Positions 50,756 through 61,000 are shown, counted from the first letter of the stretch. The stretch: 64,000 nucleotides of DNA from Prosthecobacter sp. SYSU 5D2 (GCF_039655865.1 NZ_JBBYXL010000003.1:1-64000); one strand, 5' to 3'. Made by a program: numbers and translations. The notes: generated by a model not told the origin, from the sequence alone.

Positions 50756-52276
50756 ATGACCGCCTCCCGTTTTATCCGCCACTGCACTGTCGCCACCCTG
50801 GGGTGTCTGCTTGCCGTCCATCCACACGCCGTGGCAAAGGAGACACCCGCTCATCCGAATGTCCTCTTCATTGCTGTGGATGATCTCAATGACTGGATCG
50901 GCTGCATGAAAGGACATCCGCAGGCCAGGACACCTAATATGGACCGGCTGGCTCAGCGAGGGGTGCTCTTTACCAATGCCCACTGCGCAGCACCGGTATG
51001 CCTCGCGTCCCGCACCGCCTTGTTCAGCGGCCGTTATCCGGACCAGACAGGCGTATTCAGCAACTGGGGCGAGACCAAAGGCAAGCCGCCTGCCGAGTCG
51101 CTTCAAATGCCGCTGCATTTCTCAGCCTCAGGCTATGAAACTCTGGGTGCCGGCAAGCTCTATCACTCGGCATCTCCTCAGTTCTTCGATGATTATTACG
51201 ATACAGAAAACCGCTGGAGCCCCTTCACACGCGAGCAGGCCAAATACACAGATGCGGAGTTGCCCAGCAAAGGCAGCCCAAAACCGGAACACCGGATTCA
51301 AAACGGACCCGGCGGGCGCGATTGGATACTGCCTCTCAACGGCCTGCCGAGCGAGCGCAATCCGGACAGCAAAGAAGGCGAATCCTTTGACTGGGGACCT
51401 GTGGATGTATCTGACGACGAAATGGGCGACACACGGGTGACCAACTGGGCCATCCAAAAACTCGGTGAACCGCGCGCCAAACCGTTTTTCCTCGGCACAG
51501 GTTTCTACCGTCCTCACATCCCCCTCTTTGCACCCCAGCAGGACTTTGATGCATTACCACCAGCAGAAGCCATTGAGCTTCCTGCCAGCATTCCGGATGA
51601 CCTGGATGACCTCGGGGAGGCCGGAAAAAGGTTTGCCCTAGATCCCATCACCGCTGGCACTCACAAGCTGGTAACAAACTACGATCAATGGAAACCCGCC
51701 GTCCGCGCCTATCTGGCCTGTATCACCTATGTGGACCGCCAGATTGGAAGACTGATGGAGGAGTTGGAAAAGAGCCCCCACACCGGCAATACCTGGATCA
51801 TCCTCTTTAGCGACCACGGCTGGCAGTTAGGCGAAAAGCAGCACTGGGGGAAATGGACTGGCTGGAGAACCTCCACACGCGTTCCGTTGATCATCGTTCC
51901 GCCCACCGGCTTTGGAGACGCCGCACGCGGAAAGGCTTGTACTGAACCGGTGAGCCTCATGGACCTGTATCCCACCTTGATCGAAGTCTGTCATCTTGCC
52001 AAAAAAGAAGGCATCTCCGGCCAGTCATTGGTCCCGCTGTTAAAGAACCCGTCGCTAGAAACCGGACGCGCTGTCGTCACCGCCTTTGATCCTGGAAACC
52101 ATTCACTCTCCACGCGAGAGTGGCGTTACATGCGGTATGCCAATGGTGAGGAAGAACTGTACGACATCCAAGCGGATCCCCATGAATGGCATAACCTGGC
52201 CCATTTCCCCGCCCATCAAGCCAGGCTTGCCGGACTCCGCCAAAAGTTGGATGAAGAACTGAAAATCATTCGTTAA
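50756..52276 (+). CDS. Sulfatase, iduronate-2-sulfatase-like
   Basis: The 506-residue enzyme removes sulfate esters. It has a signal peptide, the metal-binding NVLFIAVDDLNDWIG, the formylglycine motif CLASR in APVCLASRTALFSGRYPDQTG (about residue 82), and FFLGTGFYRPHIPLFAPQ. The second metal site is LFSDHGWQLGEKQHWGKWT. The whole pattern is that of iduronate-2-sulfatase-type family S1 enzymes. Activity needs conversion of the cysteine by a formylglycine-generating enzyme, which is not in the window. The next sulfatase starts three bases after its stop. Confidence 0.93.
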   Translation: MTASRFIRHCTVATLGCLLAVHPHAVAKETPAHPNVLFIAVDDLNDWIGCMKGHPQARTPNMDRLAQRGVLFTNAHCAAPVCLASRTALFSGRYPDQTGVFSNWGETKGKPPAESLQMPLHFSASGYETLGAGKLYHSASPQFFDDYYDTENRWSPFTREQAKYTDAELPSKGSPKPEHRIQNGPGGRDWILPLNGLPSERNPDSKEGESFDWGPVDVSDDEMGDTRVTNWAIQKLGEPRAKPFFLGTGFYRPHIPLFAPQQDFDALPPAEAIELPASIPDDLDDLGEAGKRFALDPITAGTHKLVTNYDQWKPAVRAYLACITYVDRQIGRLMEELEKSPHTGNTWIILFSDHGWQLGEKQHWGKWTGWRTSTRVPLIIVPPTGFGDAARGKACTEPVSLMDLYPTLIEVCHLAKKEGISGQSLVPLLKNPSLETGRAVVTAFDPGNHSLSTREWRYMRYANGEEELYDIQADPHEWHNLAHFPAHQARLAGLRQKLDEELKIIR

Positions 52277-52279
52277 AAT

Positions 52280-53764
52280 ATGATGCCCCGACTCCTGATC
52301 CTATTGTTGTGTGTCCTTCCGCATCTGGCCGGGCAGGCCGCGCCGCCAGCCCGCCAGCCAAACATCCTCTGGCTAATCGGAGAGAACCTTTCCCATGATC
52401 TGGGCTGCTACGGAGCCAAAGATGTCCATACGCCCAACCTGGACCGTCTTGCAGAGGAGGGAGTCCGGTACACACGCGTGTTCGCCACCAATCCAGCCTG
52501 TGCCCCCAGCCGCTCAGCCTTCTTTGCAGGCATGTACCAGACCACCACGGATACCCACCCCATGCGGTCCCACCGTGACGATGCCTTCAAGCTGCCCGAA
52601 GGCGTACGCCCCGTGACTCACCGGCTCAAGGATGCCGGTTACTACACGGCCAACATCAAAACGGTAGGAAAGGAAACCGTCGGCACCGGGAAGCTGGACC
52701 TGAACTATGTCAACGAGGGTCCCATTTATCATGAACAGTCCGGCGAATGGGAGGCCGTCAAATCCCGCCAGCCTTTTTTCGCCGTCGTCAATGCAGAAGA
52801 AAACGAGTACGATATCTATGACCGCAAAAGTGCGGAGAAAGACCGCGTCGAGTGGGTGGGTGAGCGCATCCATGTCCAGCATGCCAAGCCTGATACCGTC
52901 ACCCCGCCGCCATATTATCCGGATCATCCCGTGGTGCGACAGGAGTGGGCGCGATATTTGAACTCAGTCTCAGGCATGGACCTCCGCTTTGGCAAAGTGC
53001 TGGCCCAATTGCGCGCCGACGGGCTGGAGGATGACACCATCATCATCTTCTTCGGTGATAACGGCCAGCTGGAGCCTCGGGGCATTCACTGGTGTTATGA
53101 CAACGGTTTGCGAGTGCCTATGATCATCAAATGGCCCAAAAACTTCCCCGTCCCGGCCCAGATCAAACCGGGGACGGTGGATGACCGCATCCTCAGTCTG
53201 ATTGATGTGACCGCAACAACCCTGGCCCTGGCCGGGCAGCCCAAACCTCCGCTCATGCAGGGCCGCGTCTTCCTGGGAGATAAGGCTGAACCTCCGCGCA
53301 CCTTTGCCTTCGCCGCCCGTGACCGCATTGACGAGACCCAGCAGCGGATCCGTTCCGTTCATGATCAACGCTATCATTACATCCGCACCATCTCCAGCGG
53401 ACCCACATTTGCATCGCTGAACCGCTACAAGGAAAAATGCTTCGCCATTATGCCCGTCATGCGTGAGCTGCATGCCCAGGGGAAGCTCATCGGTCCGGCC
53501 CTGGATCTCATGAAGCGCACCGGCCCCTGTGAGGAGCTTTACGATACCCAGGCAGACCCTCACGAGATCAAAAATCTCGCCACCTCCCAGGATCCCTCTC
53601 ATCGCGAAACCCTCCTTCGCCTACGCGCCGCCCTCGATACCTGGATGGTCGAAACTGGTGACCGTGGAGCCATCCCCGAGCCCCCTGAAGTCGTCTCCCC
53701 CTTTACGGGAGAGATGCACCAGTGGTTCGGAACCCCCGCTTGGGCACTGCCCAACAAGAAATAA
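52280..53764 (+). CDS. Sulfatase, heparan N-sulfatase-like
   Basis: This 494-residue sulfatase has a signal peptide (LLILLLCVLPHLAGQAA), NILWLIGENLSHDLGCYG, and the formylglycine motif CAPSR in NPACAPSRSAFFAGMYQ (about residue 74). The second metal site is IIFFGDNGQLEPRG, and the C-terminal part EELYDTQADPHEIKNLA is shared with many sulfatases. It resembles the sulfamidase/heparan N-sulfatase group. It is tightly linked to the preceding sulfatase, so the pair likely removes two kinds of sulfate from one polysaccharide. Confidence 0.92.
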   Translation: MMPRLLILLLCVLPHLAGQAAPPARQPNILWLIGENLSHDLGCYGAKDVHTPNLDRLAEEGVRYTRVFATNPACAPSRSAFFAGMYQTTTDTHPMRSHRDDAFKLPEGVRPVTHRLKDAGYYTANIKTVGKETVGTGKLDLNYVNEGPIYHEQSGEWEAVKSRQPFFAVVNAEENEYDIYDRKSAEKDRVEWVGERIHVQHAKPDTVTPPPYYPDHPVVRQEWARYLNSVSGMDLRFGKVLAQLRADGLEDDTIIIFFGDNGQLEPRGIHWCYDNGLRVPMIIKWPKNFPVPAQIKPGTVDDRILSLIDVTATTLALAGQPKPPLMQGRVFLGDKAEPPRTFAFAARDRIDETQQRIRSVHDQRYHYIRTISSGPTFASLNRYKEKCFAIMPVMRELHAQGKLIGPALDLMKRTGPCEELYDTQADPHEIKNLATSQDPSHRETLLRLRAALDTWMVETGDRGAIPEPPEVVSPFTGEMHQWFGTPAWALPNKK

Positions 53765-53922
53765 ACAAACCATTAAAAACAGCCCCCGGTGTACCTTCAG
53801 CGGAGTGCTCTTTTAGAAGCATTGACGACGACAGGGGATCCAAAACCATCCAGGTCACCTTTGTCCCAGGTGACACCATGGGTCAGGCAAAACAGGGTTG
53901 GCACCGTTTTCGCGTTGGCCTC

Positions 53923-55749
53923 TCAAATCCGGCAGATGAGCAGCTCGCGCTCATAGATCAGCTCTTTGGGCAGGTGATTCTTCAGATCAATGAACAGTTC
54001 TTCGTGGGAGAGAATCTCCTGCCTCCACGCCGCGCGATCAAACCGTTGCAATTCGTTGAATCTCTCTTCGGAGAAATCCAGCCCTGTCCAGTCAATATCC
54101 TCGTAGCTAGGGACCCAGCCAATAGGGCTTTCTTTCGCCATGCCGTGACCGTTGGCGCGCGCCGTGATCCATTGCAGCACGCGCATGTTTTCGCTGAAGC
54201 CAGGCCAGAGGAACTTGCCCTCGGCATCTTTGCGGAACCAGTTCACATGGAACACGCGCGGCGTAGCGCTGAGGCTGCGCTGCATGGATATCCAGTGGCG
54301 GAAGTAATCGCCCATATTATAACCACAGAAGGGCAGCATCGCCATAGGGTCACGGCGCACCTTGCCGATGGTACCTGCGGCGGCAGCGGTCATCTCGCTG
54401 CCCATCGTCGCTCCTATGTAAACGCCGCTGCTCCAGTTGAAGGACTGATACACAAGGGGCATCGTGGTGGCGCGGCGTCCGCCAAAGATGATGGCGCTGA
54501 TGGGCACACCCTCCGGTTTTTCCCAATCGGGATCAATGGTCGGGCACTGTGCGGCCGGGGCGGTGAAGCGTGAGTTCGGGTGGGCGGCTTTGATGCCCTT
54601 TTCCTTCGCGATCTCCGGAGTCCAGGGATTGCCCTGCCAGTCAATGCACTGTGCAGGCGGCTCATCCGTCATGCCTTCCCACCACACACCGCCATCGGGT
54701 GTTAGCGCTACATTGGTAAAGATCGTTTTTTCCCTCAGCGAAGCCATGGCGTTGGGATTCGTCTGTGCGCCGGTGCCGGGGGCGACTCCGAAGAAACCCG
54801 CTTCGGGATTGATCGCATGCAGCCGGCCATCCGGGCCGGGCTTGATCCACGCAATGTCATCGCCCACCGTCCACACCTTCCAGCCTTGCTTCTGAAAATG
54901 CGCCGGTGGGATGAGCATCGCAAAGTTCGTCTTGCCGCAGGCACTGGGGAAGGCTGCGGCGACATACGTTTTCTTACCTTGAGGATCTTCCACCCCCAGA
55001 ATGAGCATGTGCTCGGCCATCCAGCCTTCATCGCGTGCCATGGCGGAGGCGATGCGTAGGGCAAAGCATTTTTTGCCTAACAAAGCATTGCCACCGTAGC
55101 CGCTGCCGTAGCTCCAGATCTCGCGCGTCTCAGGAAAGTGAACGATGTATTTCTCCTGGTTGCAGGGCCAGGGCACATCCTTCTCGCCATGTTGCAAGGG
55201 CGCGCCGACAGTATGCATGCACGGCACCACGCGTTTTTCTGATTTGTCGATCAACTCAAATACCGGCTTCCCGATGCGGGCCATGATGCGCATGTTCACG
55301 ACGGCATACGGCGAATCCGTGAGCTGCACACCGATCTGGGACATCGGCGAATCCAGCGGCCCCATGCTGAAGGCCAGCACATACATCGTGCGGCCCTTCA
55401 TGCAGCCATTGAACAGCTCGCGCAGTTTTTTCTTCATCTCGAAGGGATTGACCCAGTTGTTCGTCTCTCCCGCTCCATCTTTTGAAGCACTGCAAATGAA
55501 CGTGCGATCCTCAACACGCGCCACGTCACTGGAGTCCGAGCGGGCCAGGAAACAGCCAGGCCACTTTTCTTCATTCAGCCGGATGAGGGTGCCACCGGCG
55601 ACCATCTCATCGGTCAGGCGGTCATATTCCTCCTGTGATCCATCCACCCAGTGGATGCAGTCAGGCTTGCAGAGCGTGACCATCTTTTTCACCCAGCGCA
55701 GCAGGTGGACGTTATTGCTTAGGGGGGTGGAGCTGTTGGATTGAATCAT
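53923..55749 (-). CDS. pckG: Phosphoenolpyruvate carboxykinase (GTP)
   Basis: PckG converts oxaloacetate and GTP to phosphoenolpyruvate, the entry to gluconeogenesis. The 608-residue product has the GTP-type motifs: the substrate-site region [16 protein letters not shown], the P-loop [31 protein letters not shown], the [21 protein letters not shown] region and FIFGGRR-like [18 protein letters not shown]. It is cytoplasmic and of normal length. ATG 55749 ([15 protein letters not shown]) fits. Upstream on the same strand are the chimeric gdhA/thioesterase remnant and putA, which would feed carbon into it. Confidence 0.96.
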   Translation of the reverse strand: MIQSNSSTPLSNNVHLLRWVKKMVTLCKPDCIHWVDGSQEEYDRLTDEMVAGGTLIRLNEEKWPGCFLARSDSSDVARVEDRTFICSASKDGAGETNNWVNPFEMKKKLRELFNGCMKGRTMYVLAFSMGPLDSPMSQIGVQLTDSPYAVVNMRIMARIGKPVFELIDKSEKRVVPCMHTVGAPLQHGEKDVPWPCNQEKYIVHFPETREIWSYGSGYGGNALLGKKCFALRIASAMARDEGWMAEHMLILGVEDPQGKKTYVAAAFPSACGKTNFAMLIPPAHFQKQGWKVWTVGDDIAWIKPGPDGRLHAINPEAGFFGVAPGTGAQTNPNAMASLREKTIFTNVALTPDGGVWWEGMTDEPPAQCIDWQGNPWTPEIAKEKGIKAAHPNSRFTAPAAQCPTIDPDWEKPEGVPISAIIFGGRRATTMPLVYQSFNWSSGVYIGATMGSEMTAAAAGTIGKVRRDPMAMLPFCGYNMGDYFRHWISMQRSLSATPRVFHVNWFRKDAEGKFLWPGFSENMRVLQWITARANGHGMAKESPIGWVPSYEDIDWTGLDFSEERFNELQRFDRAAWRQEILSHEELFIDLKNHLPKELIYERELLICRI

Positions 55750-55814
55750 GACAGGCGGTTTGTGGAAGTTCTCAATAGATCGCCCAGGCCTCATTGACAA
55801 CCTTAAGCCTTGCC

Positions 55815-56172
55815 TCATCCCGCCTTGGGGACAAGGCGGCGAAGTTGGCCGGTTTGATGCCTTTTGACCTGTTCAGCCGTGATTGGCACACAAGGTGGAA
55901 CAAGCACGGGTTTGCGCTGCTCATCCACGGCAACCATCGTGAAGATGCAACTGTTGACGTGTCGCTTCACCTGTGTCCGCAGGTTCTCCGCCACGACCTT
56001 AATACCGATCTCCATCGAGGTGTTGCCTGTGCTGTTCACGCTGGCGAGAAAGGTCACCAACTCACCTACATGAATCGGCTGGCGGAACATGACTTGATCC
56101 ACCGAAACAGTCACCGCATAGCGTCGCAGTAGCGGCTTGCGCAGGCATAGGCCACCTGATCCAGGAGTTTTG
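55815..56172 (-). pseudogene. Acyl-CoA thioesterase (hotdog) fragment, start lost and frameshifted
   Basis: This is the main part of a YciA-like acyl-CoA thioesterase. KLLDQVAYACASRYC reads in one frame up to about 56125, and YAVTVSVDQVMFRQPIHVGE, SMEIGIKVVAENLRT and NSCIFTMVAVDEQRKPVLVPP continue in another to the stop at 55815. A single missing base near 56120-56127 explains the shift. The usual N-terminal part with the HGG motif is absent; instead the sequence runs from a glutamate dehydrogenase start through an 11-G run. It is therefore a remnant, or an assembly error at the G run. Confidence 0.8.
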
Positions 56173-56189
56173 CGCGGATTGCAGGCGCC

Positions 56190-56518
56190 CCCCCCCCCTT
56201 GGCACCTCCATATGGCAGGCCGGTGAGCGCGCACTTCCAGCTTATCCACATCGCCAGCTCGGCGACTTCGCCAAGGGCCACGTCTTGATGAAATCGCATC
56301 CCGCCTTCGGTCGGCCCAAGTGAAAGATGATGCTGCACCCGGTAGCCAGGGAAGACTTTCACTTCACCGCTATCCATGCGCACAGGCACGGCGACGGTGA
56401 GTGAGCGCTTCGGATACTTGACGCGTTCACGTTCAGATTGCGGCATCTGCAAAAGATCGGCCACGAGGTCGAACTGCTCGCAGGCCATGTCGAAGGTAGG
56501 ATGCTTGCAGACGTCCAT
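56190..56518 (-). pseudogene. gdhA: Glutamate dehydrogenase fragment (N-terminal quarter)
   Basis: ATG 56518 opens about 105 residues of a Glu/Leu/Phe/Val dehydrogenase: MACEQFDLVADLLQMPQSER, YPKRSLTVAVPVRMDSGEVKVF, GYRVQHHLSLGPTEGGMRFH and SWKCALTGLPYGGAKGG. The last is the substrate-lysine motif, but the catalytic lysine region and the whole NAD domain, about three quarters of the gene, are missing. The sequence goes straight into an 11-G tract at about 56187-56198 and then into a thioesterase. It starts 18 bases after the putA stop, so in an intact form the operon would take proline to glutamate to 2-oxoglutarate. Confidence 0.85.
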
Positions 56519-56536
56519 GAGTTGGCGTGATGAGTT

Positions 56537-59500
56537 TCAACCACGGCGGGCCGTCGCTGGGTCGGGTAATTGGCCGTAACGGTGACGCGTCTCGCTCACG
56601 GCTTGCTCGCGCAACCAGCGTGTCAGCTCGATTCGTCCTGATGCGAGCAATGGGGCGTTGATCCAGTTCAGTCCGGCCTCATAGGCGGCACTCAAAACTT
56701 CGCCGCTAGGGGTAGAGATCGTGCGGATGAATTCAGCATCTTTTGCCAGTGTGGGCAGTCGTGCGATGAATTGAGAGTCATTCTCTTCCTCACGCAGGCT
56801 CAGAGTCAAAGGGGTGCCAGTAATTTGTGCGGCGAGTTTGGCACGTTGGATAGTTTTTTCATCGCGCCCATCCAGCCGCAAGATTACACCCCGGCTCGGA
56901 CGGTAGCGAAACACATTCGACTCGCAGCGCAGCGCGGAAGGATCATGCTCGATAGTGAAGTGCGTGCTCCACGCGGCACGGTAGTCGTCATCCCGTACGT
57001 CTGCATCGCTCAGGTGGCAAAAGCTCAGAACATAATTCGGCCCGCCCGCTTTAGCACCAGGGCCGATGCATGACTTTTTCCATCCGCCAAAGGGCTGCCG
57101 CTGCACGATGGCCCCGGTGATGGGGCGATTGATATACAAATTTCCTGCCTGGGCCCGGTCTCGCCACCATGCAACTTCTTCGGGGTCAAGAGAGTGAATT
57201 CCGGCAGTGAGGCCAAAGTCGGTGGCGTTCTGCCATTCGGTAGCCTCAGCAAGGGAAGCGGCCCGCATGAGGCCGAGCACGGGTCCAAAACACTCGGTAA
57301 GATGGAACCAAGAACGAGGCTTCACACCAAGCTTGATGCCAGGCGTCCATGCGCAGGGATCGTCGCCGAATTGGCGTGGTTCGAGCAACCATTCTTCACC
57401 TTCATCAAGAGTGGTTAGTGCACGTTGCAAGTCATCACCAGGTTTGACCACAAGCGGCGTGACAATGCTGCTTGGATCAGTCGCGGGGCCAGCGTGGAGG
57501 CTGGCGGCAGCATCACGGAGCTGGCGGCGAAAGGCGGGGTCATCATACACTTCAGCCTCAAGAATAGCGAGGCTCGCGGCACTGCACTTTTGGCCGGAGT
57601 GCCCAAAGGCAGAGCGCACTAGGTCCTTGATGGCAAGTTCGCGGTCGGCTTGAGCCGTGATGATGAGAGAGTTTTTACCGCTCGTCTCAGCATAGAGCGG
57701 TAACGACGGACGCCAGCTTTGAAACATACGTGCGGTTTCATATCCTCCAGTGAGGATGACGCCTGCGATGCGTGAGTCTGTAAGCATGGTTCTGCCCGTC
57801 TTGCCATCGCAGGGGAAGAAATGCAGCACCCCGCGTGGCACGCCAGCGGCCCAGAGCTGTTTCACCATCAGCCATGCGATTTGGGAGGTGGCACGTGCGG
57901 GTTTGAATACCACGCTGTTGCCCGCCATCAGCGCCGCGAGCACGCCCCCCGCAGGAATCGCATACGGAAAATTCCACGGTGATACCACTGCGACGATGCC
58001 CAACGCCTCGGCTTTGACTCCAGCAGGCGCTTCAGCGGTGCGGGCGTAATAGCGCGCAAAGTCAATGGCCTCGGACACCTCTCCATCGGCATCATTGATG
58101 GCTTTCTTGCCGTCCACACGAAGACAGGCGAGGCTTTCAAATCGCTGCGCCGACATCAGGTCAGCGACACGGTTGAGGATACCGGCGCGACCTGATATCC
58201 CGAGCCCCTCCCAACCTTGTTGAGCCTCGGCTGCTGACTGGAGCATCACTTCGAGATCTGGCAGCGAGGGCAGCGCCTCTGGCGTCCAGGCGCGAATGGC
58301 CGTATCCAAGGCGGTGCGAGTCGCAGGCTGCGTCCAGTCAGAGTCTGGCTCGTTTTCGAACGTTTGCGTCGTGCCGGGATCAACCGCCGGCCGGTCGCGA
58401 CGCGACTCGGCAGAGACCGTCATCCGTTCGTTCCAGCCCTGGATGAAGCGCTGCTTCTGGGCCTCCCACTCCACCGAGCCTGGGCGCATGGCAAACATGT
58501 CTCGCAAGAAATTCTCAGGGGCAGTATTCTCATCAAGCCGACGCACGAGATAAGCCATTGCACTCAAGAAGTCGTGGGTCTGCACCGCAGGCGCGTAGAG
58601 CAGCAGCCCACCTGCCGCATCCCGCACGGCACGGGCTTGGTGGTTTGCCATACCCTCCAGCATCTCAATTTCCACCTGCTGCGTGACTCCATTCCGTTTG
58701 CGAAGCGTGAGCGCGAGAGCGACATCGAAAAGGTTGTGGCTCGCCACACCGAGTCGCACAGCTTTGGCATTCAGCGGATCACAACCGAACTCAAGCAACC
58801 GACGGAAGTTTGCATCCGTTTCAGCTTTGGTCTGATATGGGGCTCGATGCCAGCCATGCATCTCCGCCTCGACATTTTCCATGGCAAGGTTGGCACCTTT
58901 CACGATACGGATCTTGATGGGAGAGCCTCCCTCCGCGACACGACGTCCAGCCCAGGCAGAGAGAGACTGCATCGCAGAAAAAGAATCAGGAAGGTAAGCC
59001 TGCAAAACAATGCCTGCGGAGAGCTGATGAAACTCCCCTTCATCCAGCACCTCTTGAAAAGCCGCCATTGTCAGTGCGAGGTCGCGGTATTCTTCCATGT
59101 CGAGATTTACAAATTTCCCACCCTGCTTCGCGGCGCGAAACAGCAAGCGCAGGCGGTCCTTAATCGCCGTCAGCGTCTGGTCCCAGGCAACCAGATTGAT
59201 CTGGCTGAAGATGGCCGAGATCTTTACTGAAATGTAATTCACCGCCGGGTCTGCGAGATGACCCAGAACGGCCTCGAGACGATGCTTTGCCTCTTCCTCG
59301 CCGAGCACGGCCTCACCGAGATGATTCAAGTTGATGCGGAAGCCTTCACTTGAGCGGGAAATCAGGTAGCGATGCAGCGGCTCCTTCTCACCGGGCAGGA
59401 TCACCCGTGCACTGTCCATTCTCATGCGCGCCGCCACAGCCTTCATAACCGCCTTCGGCAAAAACAGGCTGCCTAGAGCACCAAGCTTTATCAACAGGCG

Positions 59501-59827
59501 ATCCAGCAAGGGAAGGAAATGGGGAATGCCAAACACTCTGATGAGCCCACGCCACCGGCGCGCGGACGTAGCGGCATCGTGGCTGCGGAAGACTTCATCC
59601 ACCATCGCAAAGGTGAACGCCTTGCCTCGAGGGTCATTCATAAGCCTGCCGAGCTTGGCAGCTTCGGAATGTTCGGAGGACGTTTGCTGCCGCAACGCAG
59701 ATGTCAGCAATACCTCCGCACACTGGACCACAGTATGGCATAATTCATCATTAACAGAGATCTCGTTCGTCGGCAGGAGGCTACTGGGCGGCGTGGAAGC
59801 GAGTGATGAAATGGTCATGGCTTGCAT
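56537..59827 (-). CDS. putA: Bifunctional proline dehydrogenase / L-glutamate gamma-semialdehyde dehydrogenase
   Basis: PutA oxidises proline to glutamate in two steps. The 1096-residue product has a proline dehydrogenase barrel at about residues 100-450 (SEGFRINLNHLGEAVLGEEEA, NYISVKISAIFSQIN, NLDMEEYRDLALTM, GIVLQAYLPDSF, IRIVKGANLAMENVEAE). The aldehyde dehydrogenase domain at about 520-960 has GIVAVVSPWNFPYAIPAGG, the glutamate in LYAETSGKNSLI and the nucleophile cysteine in GHSGQKCSAASLAIL. No N-terminal DNA-binding domain is present, so it is not self-regulating like the E. coli protein. A PAS-AraC regulator is divergent 122 bases upstream. ATG 59827 was chosen over TTG 59845; ATG 59818 is also possible. 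Confidence 0.95.
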   Translation of the reverse strand: MQAMTISSLASTPPSSLLPTNEISVNDELCHTVVQCAEVLLTSALRQQTSSEHSEAAKLGRLMNDPRGKAFTFAMVDEVFRSHDAATSARRWRGLIRVFGIPHFLPLLDRLLIKLGALGSLFLPKAVMKAVAARMRMDSARVILPGEKEPLHRYLISRSSEGFRINLNHLGEAVLGEEEAKHRLEAVLGHLADPAVNYISVKISAIFSQINLVAWDQTLTAIKDRLRLLFRAAKQGGKFVNLDMEEYRDLALTMAAFQEVLDEGEFHQLSAGIVLQAYLPDSFSAMQSLSAWAGRRVAEGGSPIKIRIVKGANLAMENVEAEMHGWHRAPYQTKAETDANFRRLLEFGCDPLNAKAVRLGVASHNLFDVALALTLRKRNGVTQQVEIEMLEGMANHQARAVRDAAGGLLLYAPAVQTHDFLSAMAYLVRRLDENTAPENFLRDMFAMRPGSVEWEAQKQRFIQGWNERMTVSAESRRDRPAVDPGTTQTFENEPDSDWTQPATRTALDTAIRAWTPEALPSLPDLEVMLQSAAEAQQGWEGLGISGRAGILNRVADLMSAQRFESLACLRVDGKKAINDADGEVSEAIDFARYYARTAEAPAGVKAEALGIVAVVSPWNFPYAIPAGGVLAALMAGNSVVFKPARATSQIAWLMVKQLWAAGVPRGVLHFFPCDGKTGRTMLTDSRIAGVILTGGYETARMFQSWRPSLPLYAETSGKNSLIITAQADRELAIKDLVRSAFGHSGQKCSAASLAILEAEVYDDPAFRRQLRDAAASLHAGPATDPSSIVTPLVVKPGDDLQRALTTLDEGEEWLLEPRQFGDDPCAWTPGIKLGVKPRSWFHLTECFGPVLGLMRAASLAEATEWQNATDFGLTAGIHSLDPEEVAWWRDRAQAGNLYINRPITGAIVQRQPFGGWKKSCIGPGAKAGGPNYVLSFCHLSDADVRDDDYRAAWSTHFTIEHDPSALRCESNVFRYRPSRGVILRLDGRDEKTIQRAKLAAQITGTPLTLSLREEENDSQFIARLPTLAKDAEFIRTISTPSGEVLSAAYEAGLNWINAPLLASGRIELTRWLREQAVSETRHRYGQLPDPATARRG

Positions 59828-59949
59828 GATACCATCGTGCCGCAATGGGATAACCTGGTCGTGGAAGTATTCCCTTCCCGGCTAGACGAAAAAATACAAA
59901 TTCAACCACAAAGATTGCATATAGTTGGCCAGCCCCCCATCTTCCCACC

Positions 59950-60714
59950 ATGGCCTCCAAAGCATCAGCATCACGTTCGCCAACTCAGCGCGACGTAATC
60001 TTCTTGAAAGCCCCAGGCTTGGAGGCTTCCGAGGTGCTTTTCGACTCCATCAGCGACGTGCTTTTCTGTGTGAAGGATCGCAACCGTCGCTACGTCGCGG
60101 CCAACGAAGCCTTCATCCGCCGTGCAGGCCTTCAGAACAGGAACGAACTGCTCGGTCGCACCGCACGCGAAGTCTTTCCGACCATCCTGGCAGCCGGCTA
60201 CGAGCAGCAGGATGAAGAGGTTTTCACAAAGGGGGTGACCGTGCGTGACCGGCTGGAGATGATCACTCAAGGAGGCGGCTCCGTCGGCTGGTTTGTTTCA
60301 CAGAAGGTGGCCGTAAAATCAGCAGGTGGTGAAATCATCGCACTGGCAGGCATCTCCCGGGATCTTGACACGCCAGCAAAGCATGGCCGCGAGCTGGGTG
60401 TGCTGGCCGAGGTCCTGGACATTCTCCATCGGGACTGTGCGAAACCCTTGCGTATCGAGAAACTGGCGAAGAAATCGGGTCTTTCCTGGAGCCAGTTCCA
60501 ACGTCGCGTCCGTGGCATCACCGGACTGACCCCGCGCCAGTTGTTGACGAAATCCCGGATTGAACTTGCCGCCGAGGCGTTGCGCAACGGCAGCGACGCG
60601 CTGAGCATGGTCGCCTTCGACTGCGGCTTCTATGATCAGGCCGCCTTCAGCCGCCAGTTCCGTTCCGCCACCGGCCTGACTCCAGGTGAATATCGGCGGG
60701 CTTTCAAGGAATGA
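59950..60714 (+). CDS. PAS domain AraC-family transcriptional regulator
   Basis: The 254-residue regulator has an N-terminal PAS domain (LFDSISDVLFCVKDRNRRYVAANEAFIRRAG, ELLGRTAREVFP) and a C-terminal AraC DNA-binding domain with two helix-turn-helix motifs (IEKLAKKSGLSWSQFQRRVRG and SMVAFDCGFYDQAAFSRQF, closing LTPGEYRRAF). The PAS domain probably binds the effector. It is divergent from putA, so control of proline use is the simple inference; the shared 122-base region would hold both promoters. No clear operator was recognised there. Confidence 0.92.
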   Translation: MASKASASRSPTQRDVIFLKAPGLEASEVLFDSISDVLFCVKDRNRRYVAANEAFIRRAGLQNRNELLGRTAREVFPTILAAGYEQQDEEVFTKGVTVRDRLEMITQGGGSVGWFVSQKVAVKSAGGEIIALAGISRDLDTPAKHGRELGVLAEVLDILHRDCAKPLRIEKLAKKSGLSWSQFQRRVRGITGLTPRQLLTKSRIELAAEALRNGSDALSMVAFDCGFYDQAAFSRQFRSATGLTPGEYRRAFKE

Positions 60715-61000
60715 ACTTCATTCCAATTTTCAAATAGATAAGCCTTATCGTTCATTTCATTCAGGACGATTATCTGAAGACACCCATCCCTTTTCGATTC
60801 CTCACCATAATCCGGCTCCAGTTTCAAAGCTCGTCATCCGAGCATAGTTTGATTCTTGGTATCCCCCGTTATCAAGAGGTTCCATGCCGGAAATGCGATT
60901 CTCCCCAAGATTCTGTTCTGGGCCGTCTTGTGGTTCAGTGCCGGAATGTCCATACCCCGAAGATATCCTCGGAGTGCCTTGTGTTTTCCCCTCCGGTCAG
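60715..61000. other. Non-coding stretch before the integrated element
   Basis: No gene, tRNA or repeat was recognised in this stretch after the AraC-type gene. A frame of about 91 codons beginning at 60849 has no family resemblance and runs into the attachment-site remnant, so it was not called. Confidence 0.5.
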
